A stretch of DNA of 64,000 bases from Franconibacter pulveris DSM 19144. GTDB taxonomy: Bacteria > Pseudomonadota > Gammaproteobacteria > Enterobacterales > Enterobacteriaceae. Below, one piece after another: positions 55,791 to 64,000 of the stretch; positions within the stretch are counted from its first letter, which is position 1; the number at the start of each line of letters is the position of its first letter. The stretch is from assembly GCA_000621185.1 (NCBI GenBank), contig KK211221.1, forward strand, positions 1-64,000. Direction: 5' to 3'. The notes under the pieces were generated by a model, which ran no database searches, had not been told where the DNA came from, and was given only the letters and a program-made list of their open reading frames with translations. Position numbers and translations under genes: made by a program.

Positions 55791-56802
55791 TTTTATCCTT
55801 AAGTACTTTCAGGTAATCCTGCACGGCCTTGTTGTGGCTCGCGAGATTAGTCGTGAAGGTGTGGCCGCCTTTCCCGTCAGCGACAAAGTAAAGGTAAGGC
55901 GTTTTAGCTGGATGAGCCGCCGCTTTCAGGGAAGCCTCGCCAGGAATAGCGATAGGCCCTGGCGGTAATCCACTGATGACATACGTGTTATAGGGCGTCG
56001 GGGTTTCCAGGTCGTTACGCGTCAGTTTGCCGTTATAGCTCGCGCCCATACCGTAAATAACCGTTGGGTCGGTTTGCAAACGCATGCCAACGCGCAGACG
56101 GTTGATGAAAACCGAGGCCACCTGGTCGCGTTCGCTGGCGACCGCCGTCTCTTTTTCAATAATAGAAGCCATCGTAACGAGCTGATTAGGGTCTTTATAA
56201 GGCAAGTTCTCTACCCTGCCCTGCCAAATGGCGTCTACCGCTTTGGCCATTTTCTGATGGGCGCGTTTTAATATCGCCACGTCAGAGGTATTAGCCGTAT
56301 AAAGCCAGGTATCAGGCCAGAACCACCCCTCCACCCACTGTGGATTTTCAAGCGCGACAGCCTTAGCAACCGTAGCGTAGTCATCATCTTTCAGCGTGTG
56401 TTTAACGTAAGGCGCGTCGCGCAGCTGTTTGAGCCAGTCGCTTAAACGCATGCCCTCGACAAACCGCAGCGGAAACTGCGCCTCTTTGCCGCTTGCCAGT
56501 AAGGCCAGCATCTCCCGCACGGTCATGCCCGGCGTAAAGCGGTACGTTCCTGCTTTAAAATGGGAAAGCTCGGGCTCTACGCGCAGAAGCCACTGAAAGA
56601 CACGTGGGCGATTGATAATGCGCTCATCATAAAGCTGCTGCCCCAGCGCCAGCCTGCCGGTGCCGGCTTTAAGCGTGAAAATTTTTTCTTCTTTGAGAGT
56701 AAGCGGGCTACGCGCCAGCTGGCGCACTTTCCAGTACCCTACGCCAGCGGCTATCCCCAGAATAACCAGTAGCAGGATCACTAAGCGCAACAATTTTTTC
56801 AT
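55780..56802 (-). CDS. mltG: Endolytic murein transglycosylase MltG (YceG)
   Basis: The 340-aa product equals E. coli MltG. It has one N-terminal membrane helix (about 5-24), a LysM-like part and the catalytic domain with the glutamate in [20 protein letters not shown], followed by [12 protein letters not shown] and [11 protein letters not shown]. It cleaves nascent glycan strands and sets their length. It lies between pabC and tmk as in E. coli. Confidence 0.96.
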   Translation of the reverse strand: MKKLLRLVILLLVILGIAAGVGYWKVRQLARSPLTLKEEKIFTLKAGTGRLALGQQLYDERIINRPRVFQWLLRVEPELSHFKAGTYRFTPGMTVREMLALLASGKEAQFPLRFVEGMRLSDWLKQLRDAPYVKHTLKDDDYATVAKAVALENPQWVEGWFWPDTWLYTANTSDVAILKRAHQKMAKAVDAIWQGRVENLPYKDPNQLVTMASIIEKETAVASERDQVASVFINRLRVGMRLQTDPTVIYGMGASYNGKLTRNDLETPTPYNTYVISGLPPGPIAIPGEASLKAAAHPAKTPYLYFVADGKGGHTFTTNLASHNKAVQDYLKVLKDKNAQ

Positions 56803-56811
56803 CGGATCAAA

Positions 56812-57612
56812 TTACTCACAGTGGGGAGCCAAAAATTCATATAACTCGCGTGAAGCATATTCAACGCCCTCTGCTCGACGCACGGGCGCAACAGGCAACA
56901 ACGCATTGCAGATAAGAAGCTCATCGGCCTCTTTCAGCGCTTCGGGTGTTTCGCGCGCTTCCTTTACCTCCCAGCGGGAAGCATGCAACAGCGTCAGGAT
57001 ATGCTGGCGCATAATGCCATTAACGCCAGCCTGATCGACATAAGGCGTAAATACCCGATTTCCTTTACGCCAGAATAAATTAGCCGCACAGCATTCCGTA
57101 AGCCACCCTTCGCTGTCAAGCACCAGCGCCTCATGGGCAGGCGTCTGTTCAAGATGCGCGCGGATAAGTACCTGCTCCAGACGATTTAAGTGTTTAATGC
57201 CAGCGAGAGCAGGGTTTCGCCCAAGCCTGACGGGGCTAAGCGTAAGGTCGACTCCTTCCTCTCGCCACTGCGAATAAAAACCGGGAAAAGCGGAAAGGGA
57301 AAGTATGCGAGCAGGTTGCTGACAGCCGGCCGCGCTATAGCCGCGCCCGCCAGCGCCACGGGTAAGGATAACCTTCAGCACGCCCAGCGGACTCGTCTGA
57401 GCCAGCCTCTTCATCTCTCCGGCGAGACAAGACCAGTCGGGCTGAGTGAGCGCCAGCCTTTCACAGCCCTGACGCAATCGTTGCAGGTGCGCGTCGAGCA
57501 TCTGAACCTGGCCATTAACAACGCGAGCGGTAGTGAAACAACCGTCACCAAATTGAATAGCGCGATCGTTTGCAGGCAATGAATCCTGCCAGGTTCCGTT
57601 AATTAAGAACAT
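56812..57612 (-). CDS. pabC: Aminodeoxychorismate lyase
   Basis: The 266-aa product fits E. coli PabC (269). It is a PLP enzyme of fold type IV that makes p-aminobenzoate and pyruvate from aminodeoxychorismate in folate synthesis. The start FLINGTWQDSLPANDRAIQ, PLP-lysine in AGIKHLNRLEQVL and the VLDSEGWLTECCAANLFW block are visible. It sits between fabF and mltG. Confidence 0.95.
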   Translation of the reverse strand: MFLINGTWQDSLPANDRAIQFGDGCFTTARVVNGQVQMLDAHLQRLRQGCERLALTQPDWSCLAGEMKRLAQTSPLGVLKVILTRGAGGRGYSAAGCQQPARILSLSAFPGFYSQWREEGVDLTLSPVRLGRNPALAGIKHLNRLEQVLIRAHLEQTPAHEALVLDSEGWLTECCAANLFWRKGNRVFTPYVDQAGVNGIMRQHILTLLHASRWEVKEARETPEALKEADELLICNALLPVAPVRRAEGVEYASRELYEFLAPHCE

Positions 57613-57683
57613 ATCGGCTCCTTTATCGGGTCGCCGGGTAGTGTGGCAGGATGACCAGGGCGGGGCAAGCGGAGAACTCTCAG

Positions 57684-57710
57684 GAAAAAGGCCCGGATAA
57701 CCGGGCCTTA
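57684..57710 (-). terminator. fabF terminator
   Basis: AAGGCCCGG/CCGGGCCTT (57701-57709 with 57688-57696) is followed on the minus strand by TTTCC, directly after the fabF stop. Confidence 0.85.
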
Positions 57711-57719
57711 AAAGCGGGA

Positions 57720-59287
<1,568 letters not shown>

Positions 59288-59441
59288 ACTCTTAAATTTC
59301 CTATCAAAACTCGCTTTCGCGATGGTTTTCGTAGTGTATAAAATGTTGAAAAAGATGCAACTAAATCCCGGCAGGTCTTACCACGATTTTACGCTATTTT
59401 GAGGGTTTTTGCCCTGATAACGCAAATAATTTTAATCGTGG

Positions 59442-60176
59442 TTAAACCATGTACATTCCGCCGTTGACGTGCAGGGTCTCACCAGTGATGTAACCTGCTT
59501 CGTCAGAGGCTAAAAATGCAACCGCGCTGGCGATTTCTTTTGCGTCGCCTAAACGACCCGCAGGAACCTGCGCCAGAATACCCGCACGCTGATCGTCAGA
59601 CAGCGCACGCGTCATGTCCGTTTCAATAAAGCCCGGAGCAACAACGTTTACAGTAATACCGCGGGACGCGACTTCGCGCGCCAGCGATTTACTGAAACCG
59701 ATAAGACCCGCTTTCGCCGCAGCGTAGTTGGCCTGACCGGCATTTCCCATGGTACCGACCACAGAACCGATAGTGATAATGCGACCGTGACGCTTCTTCA
59801 TCATAGCTCGCATTACCGCTTTTGACAGACGGAAAACCGATGACAAGTTAGTTTCCAGAATATCGTTCCACTCGTCATCTTTCATGCGCATCAGCAGGTT
59901 ATCGCGAGTGATCCCGGCATTATTAACCAGGATGTCCACTTCGCCAAATTCTGCGCGAATATTTTCCAGAACGGATTCAATAGATGCCGGATCGGTCACA
60001 TTCAACATCAGACCTTTACCCTGTGCGCCCAGATATTCGCTAATGGCTTTGGCTCCGCTCTCGCTGGTTGCGGTGCCGATAACTTTCGCGCCGCGAGCGA
60101 CGAGTGTTTCAGCAATAGCGCGGCCGATACCGCGGCTTGCACCAGTGACCAGCGCGACTTTTCCTTCAAAACTCAT
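59442..60176 (-). CDS. fabG: 3-oxoacyl-ACP reductase FabG
   Basis: The 244-aa product equals E. coli FabG when started at MSFEGKVALVTG (60176). It is a short-chain dehydrogenase with the NADPH motif TGASRGIGRAIAE, NNAGITRDNL, and the catalytic Ser-Tyr-Lys in IGSVVGTMGNAGQANYAAAK. It performs the NADPH reduction in fatty-acid elongation. Confidence 0.98.
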   Translation of the reverse strand: MSFEGKVALVTGASRGIGRAIAETLVARGAKVIGTATSESGAKAISEYLGAQGKGLMLNVTDPASIESVLENIRAEFGEVDILVNNAGITRDNLLMRMKDDEWNDILETNLSSVFRLSKAVMRAMMKKRHGRIITIGSVVGTMGNAGQANYAAAKAGLIGFSKSLAREVASRGITVNVVAPGFIETDMTRALSDDQRAGILAQVPAGRLGDAKEIASAVAFLASDEAGYITGETLHVNGGMYMV

Positions 60177-60189
60177 GGTTTTCCTCGTT

Positions 60190-61119
60190 TTATTGCGCAA
60201 GTGCCGCTGACAGGCTTGCAGGCTCGTTAATCGCCGCCGCCGTCAGGGTGTCAACAATACGTTTCGTCAGACCGGTTAATACTTTACCCGGACCAACTTC
60301 ATAAAGCTGCGTTACGCCCTGAGACGCCATAAATTCAACGCTCTTTGTCCACTGGACAGGGCTGTAAAGCTGGCGAATCAGCGCATCGCGAATCGCTTCC
60401 GGCGCCGTTTCACATTTCACGTCCACATTATTCACAACCGGAATCTGCGGCGCGTTAAACGTCATTTTTTCTAGTTCAGCGGCAAGTTTCTCAGCCGCAG
60501 GCTTCATCAGCGCGCAGTGGGAAGGCACGCTTACCGGCAACGGCAGCGCGCGCTTGGCGCCTGCGGCTTTGCAGGCGGCGCCTGCACGTTCAACCGCCTC
60601 TTTTTGACCAGCGATAACCACCTGGCCTGGCGAGTTGAAGTTAACCGGAGAAACTACCTGCCCTTGCGCCGCTTCTTCGCACGCTTTAGCGATGGATTCG
60701 TCATCCAGACCGATAATCGCAGACATGGCGCCGGTGCCTTCCGGCACCGCTTCCTGCATGAATTTACCGCGCAGCTCTACCAGGCGAACCGCATCGGCAA
60801 AACCCAGCACGCCAGCGCATACCAGTGCTGAATATTCGCCAAGGCTGTGTCCCGCCATCATGGCTGGCGTTTTACCGCCCTGCTGCTGCCATACGCGCCA
60901 GAGCGCTACGGATGCAGTAAGCAACGCCGGCTGGGTCTGCCAGGTTTTGTTCAACTCTTCAGCCGGACCGTTTTGGGTCAACGCCCATAAATCGTATCCC
61001 AGCGCGGCAGAGGCTTCACGAAAAGTCTCTTCTATGACCGGAAACTCAGCCGCCAGTTCAGAGAGCATGCCAACGGCCTGCGACCCCTGGCCTGGAAACA
61101 CAAATGCAAATTGCGTCAT
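60190..61119 (-). CDS. fabD: Malonyl-CoA:ACP transacylase
   Basis: The 309-aa product equals E. coli FabD. The nucleophilic serine is in MAGHSLGEYSALVCAG and the oxyanion glutamine in FPGQGSQAVGML; the catalytic histidine is in VPSHCALM. It loads malonate onto ACP. It lies between fabH and fabG. Confidence 0.98.
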   Translation of the reverse strand: MTQFAFVFPGQGSQAVGMLSELAAEFPVIEETFREASAALGYDLWALTQNGPAEELNKTWQTQPALLTASVALWRVWQQQGGKTPAMMAGHSLGEYSALVCAGVLGFADAVRLVELRGKFMQEAVPEGTGAMSAIIGLDDESIAKACEEAAQGQVVSPVNFNSPGQVVIAGQKEAVERAGAACKAAGAKRALPLPVSVPSHCALMKPAAEKLAAELEKMTFNAPQIPVVNNVDVKCETAPEAIRDALIRQLYSPVQWTKSVEFMASQGVTQLYEVGPGKVLTGLTKRIVDTLTAAAINEPASLSAALAQ

Positions 61120-61137
61120 GTTTTTAATCCTTATTAA

Positions 61138-62091
61138 TCAAAAACGAACCAGCGCGGAACCCCACGTAAAGCCGCCGCCGAAGGCCTCAAGCAGCACCAG
61201 GTGGCCTGGTTTGATGCGCCCGTCGCGGACCGCTTCGTCCAGCGCGCTTGGCACAGAGGCGGCAGAAGTGTTGCCGTGTCTGTCGAGCGTAACCACAACG
61301 TTATCCATCGACATGCCAAGTTTTCTGGCGGTAGCGCTGATAATGCGCAGGTTCGCCTGGTGCGGCACCAGCCAGTCCAGCGCAGCGCGGTCGAGTTGGT
61401 TGGCTTCGAGCGTCTCATCCACAATGTGGGCAAGCTCAGTCACCGCAACTTTAAACACCTCGTTGCCCGCCATTGTCAGATAGGTAGCGCTGTCCGGGTT
61501 CAGACGATCCTGGTTTGGCAGCGTAAGCAGCTCACCGTAGCTGCCATCTGCATGAAGATGCGTGGACAGAATGCCCGGCTCTTCGCAGGCGCCGAGAACC
61601 ACCGCACCCGCGCCGTCGCCAAAAAGAATAATCGTACCGCGATCGTTAGGATCGAGCGTACGCGCCAGCACGTCAGAACCAATCACCAGCGCGTTTTTCG
61701 CAGCGCCTGATTTCACGTACTGATCGGCAATACTTAAGCCGTAAGTAAAACCTGCACAGGCCGCAGCGACGTCAAACGCCGGGCAGCCTTTAATGCCGAG
61801 CAGCGCCTGGACCTGACAGGCCGCGCTTGGAAAAGCGTGAGTCGCGGAAGTGGTGGCGACAATAATCAAGTCGATCTGATCTTTATCGATTTCCGCCATT
61901 TCCAGCGCTTTCAGTGCCGCCTGGGCACCCATGGTAGCAACCGTTTCGCCTGGCGCCGCAATGCGACGTTCACGGATACCCGTACGTGTGACGATCCATT
62001 CGTCAGAGGTATCCACCATTTTTTCCAGATCGGCGTTAGTCCGCACTTGTTGGGGCAGATAGCTGCCTGTACCAATAATCTTTGTATACAT
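61138..62091 (-). CDS. fabH: 3-oxoacyl-ACP synthase III
   Basis: The 317-aa product equals E. coli FabH. The catalytic cysteine is in [16 protein letters not shown]; the His and Asn are in [11 protein letters not shown] and GNTSAASVP. It condenses acetyl-CoA with malonyl-ACP to begin fatty-acid synthesis. It follows plsX with about 80 bp between. Confidence 0.98.
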   Translation of the reverse strand: MYTKIIGTGSYLPQQVRTNADLEKMVDTSDEWIVTRTGIRERRIAAPGETVATMGAQAALKALEMAEIDKDQIDLIIVATTSATHAFPSAACQVQALLGIKGCPAFDVAAACAGFTYGLSIADQYVKSGAAKNALVIGSDVLARTLDPNDRGTIILFGDGAGAVVLGACEEPGILSTHLHADGSYGELLTLPNQDRLNPDSATYLTMAGNEVFKVAVTELAHIVDETLEANQLDRAALDWLVPHQANLRIISATARKLGMSMDNVVVTLDRHGNTSAASVPSALDEAVRDGRIKPGHLVLLEAFGGGFTWGSALVRF

Positions 62092-62170
62092 GTACGCTCA
62101 GTCACTCTTGGGTAATATACCCGCCTTGTTCAGGCCGTTTACGAAAAGCGGCGCCTGCCGGTATAGATAA

Positions 62171-63250
62171 TTATTTCTTTTCCGGCGTAATTTCAGGCTT
62201 CTCAGCTTCCCGCAGCGCAAAACCGGCAGGGTATAAAGATTCCAGGCGAGCGGCAATCCGCTGAGGGACTTGTCGCTGCACCGCCTGCACTGCCTGTTCA
62301 ATAGCGACAGCAAACGCTCGCTGATTGGCGGCTCCGTGGCTCTTAATTACGGTGCCGCGCAATCCTAACAGACAGGCGCCATTATACTGGTCGGGGTTGA
62401 GGTGACTGAATCGCCTGGAAAGGCTTTTTTGTAACCAATGCTTTAATAAAAGCCACCACCACGACCGTTTTTTCCCTTCGCCCTGCGATTTCAGCAGCGA
62501 AAGGAACATTCTTACCACCCCTTCCATCGTTTTAAGGGTGACGTTGCCGACAAAACCGTCGCACACCAGCACATCGGTTTTGCCGGTCAGTAATTCATTG
62601 GCCTCAAGATAGCCTATGTAATTAATTTCCGGCACTGATTTCAGCAACGTTGCCGCATCACGGATGCTGTCGAGCCCTTTGCTCTCTTCTTCGCCGATAT
62701 TAAGCAGCGCGACGCGGGGCCGTTTAATGTCGAGCACTTCTTCCGCCATTACCGACCCCATGATAGCGAATTGCGCCAGCATCGTACTGTCACAATCCAC
62801 ATTGGCGCCCAGATCCAGCACCACCGTTTTACCTTGCTGCTGATGCGGCAGAACGGTCATGAGCGCGGGCCGCTCAATACCTTCAAGCGGTTTGAGCAAC
62901 AGTTTTGCAAGCCCCATCAACGCGCCAGTATTCCCTGCGCTTATACAGGCCTGGGCGCGGCCCTCTTTAACCAGTTCCAGCGCAACGCGCATGGAAGTGC
63001 CGCGACTATTGCGCACGGCTTGCGAAGGACGGACATCACTGGCAATAACCGATTCCGCAGGGATAATCTGCAACCTTGAACGCTGCTCGAAATCAGCTTT
63101 GGCGAGTAATGGCGTGATGGCGTCGGGATGACCGACAAGAAGGAGGTGCAATTGCGAATTCGCGTCCAGTGCCTGCAATGCTGCAGGCACTGTCACGGAG
63201 GGACCGAAGTCCCCACCCATGGCATCTAACGCAAGGGTTAGACGTGTCAA
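62171..63250 (-). CDS. plsX: Phosphate acyltransferase PlsX
   Basis: The 359-aa product compares with 356 in E. coli. It converts acyl-ACP to acyl-phosphate for phospholipid synthesis. Conserved blocks [34 protein letters not shown] and [19 protein letters not shown] are visible. The start is TTG 63250 by comparison with the E. coli protein; an upstream in-frame ATG would add 16 unrelated residues. It is downstream of rpmF on the same strand. Confidence 0.96.
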   Translation of the reverse strand: MTRLTLALDAMGGDFGPSVTVPAALQALDANSQLHLLLVGHPDAITPLLAKADFEQRSRLQIIPAESVIASDVRPSQAVRNSRGTSMRVALELVKEGRAQACISAGNTGALMGLAKLLLKPLEGIERPALMTVLPHQQQGKTVVLDLGANVDCDSTMLAQFAIMGSVMAEEVLDIKRPRVALLNIGEEESKGLDSIRDAATLLKSVPEINYIGYLEANELLTGKTDVLVCDGFVGNVTLKTMEGVVRMFLSLLKSQGEGKKRSWWWLLLKHWLQKSLSRRFSHLNPDQYNGACLLGLRGTVIKSHGAANQRAFAVAIEQAVQAVQRQVPQRIAARLESLYPAGFALREAEKPEITPEKK

Positions 63251-63323
63251 GGTATCGCCTGGTGACGTTAATCCCCCGTTTGCACGGGGAACTGACACTA
63301 AGCAGAATCACGCTTGCGCGTGA

Positions 63324-63509
<186 letters not shown>

Positions 63510-63513
63510 TCAA

Positions 63514-64000
63514 TTACTTACGCTTTAAACTGGCTAATACGGCAAATGGATTTGGTTTTTGTGCCTCTTCAGGCAGTTCGCCAAAGACCATGTCCGCCTC
63601 GGACACTTCACAGTGTTCAGAATCATGCACCGGAACTACCGGCAGGGCGAGGATGATTTCATCTTCCACCATTGCCAGCAGGTCGATTTCACCGAATTCG
63701 TTAACCTCAATCGGCTCATACGCTTCCGGGAGTGCTTCAGCCTGTTCGTTTGTAGCGACCGGGCTGAAACAATACGTTGTATGGACATCGTGGCTAAACG
63801 GTTTACCGCAACGCTGACATTCGAGCGTTACCGTCACCTTCGCATCGCCTTTTAAAACAGCGAGACGTTGGTTATCGATAGCAAACGACATGACGCATTC
63901 CACATCGCTGTCCACACTGACCACAGATTCGGCGACACGCTCAACCTGTTCAGGAGTATAGATACCCTGGTAATCAAGGCGTTTTTGAGCCGTACGAACC
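63514..64000 (-). CDS. yceD: 23S rRNA accumulation protein YceD (5' end outside the window)
   Basis: There are 162 visible codons; the E. coli protein is 173 aa, so about a dozen N-terminal residues are missing. The DUF177 cysteine pair is in [16 protein letters not shown] and further on [19 protein letters not shown]. It ends [15 protein letters not shown]. coli YceD affects 23S rRNA levels. It is cotranscribed with rpmF. Confidence 0.96.
   Translation of the reverse strand, partial: VRTAQKRLDYQGIYTPEQVERVAESVVSVDSDVECVMSFAIDNQRLAVLKGDAKVTVTLECQRCGKPFSHDVHTTYCFSPVATNEQAEALPEAYEPIEVNEFGEIDLLAMVEDEIILALPVVPVHDSEHCEVSEADMVFGELPEEAQKPNPFAVLASLKRK

Overview
The window is chromosomal DNA of an Enterobacteriaceae bacterium. 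Gene order and protein sequences from icd to yceD follow the Escherichia coli map at about 24-25 min, but the GC-rich, diverged sequence and several extra genes point to a Cronobacter/Enterobacter-like relative rather than E. coli. The genus is an inference.

Positions 1-14124 are the integrase-proximal part of a lambdoid prophage sitting at the 3' end of icd, the site used by E. coli prophage e14 and phage 21. From the right end come int and xis, a short pL operon (a YfdQ/DUF2303 gene and small genes), the immunity region (CI-like repressor, Cro, repeated 13-bp operators), then a tightly overlapping rightward operon read on the minus strand: a YmfL-like regulator, a small-gene overlap with DUF4222, an O-like initiator carrying iterons, a PerC-like protein, an adenine methylase, a LexA-type wHTH protein, RusA, a KilA-N protein, a DUF968 protein and antiterminator Q. 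Beyond Q there is a late leader with several intrinsic terminators, structured RNA, a TerB-like gene coupled to a 50-aa membrane protein, a gene with its own promoter and terminator, and the start of a probable holin. The structural genes and the other attachment site lie to the left, outside the window.

Positions 14125-64000 are core genome: icd; rluE-nudJ; a flagellar-type (sigma-28) chemoreceptor; mnmA-hflD-purB; a DUF7916-like gene; phoPQ with an autoregulatory PhoP box; roxA; pepT; a sugar transporter with a CRP site; potABCD; cobB-nagK; lolCDE; mfd; ldtC; bhsA/comR; ycfJ; ndh; ycfP; nagZ-thiK-lpoB-ycfL-hinT; ptsG; ycfH-holB-tmk-mltG-pabC; and the fatty-acid cluster fabF-acpP-fabG-fabD-fabH-plsX-rpmF-yceD. 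Compared with my memory of the E. coli order, the chemoreceptor, the DUF7916 gene and the sugar porter are insertions.

The most unusual material is: (i) a pseudoknot-capable leader before the TerB-like gene and a probable small RNA between terminators in the late region; (ii) two divergent ORFs 12 bp apart next to the repressor that begin with similar membrane anchors; (iii) a hairpin-rich leader before the YfdP/YfdQ-like pair; (iv) an unannotated-looking small-peptide unit between comR and ycfJ; (v) an in-frame stop just after the E. coli-type start of potA. All names rest on reading the sequence and remembered families; no search was run.
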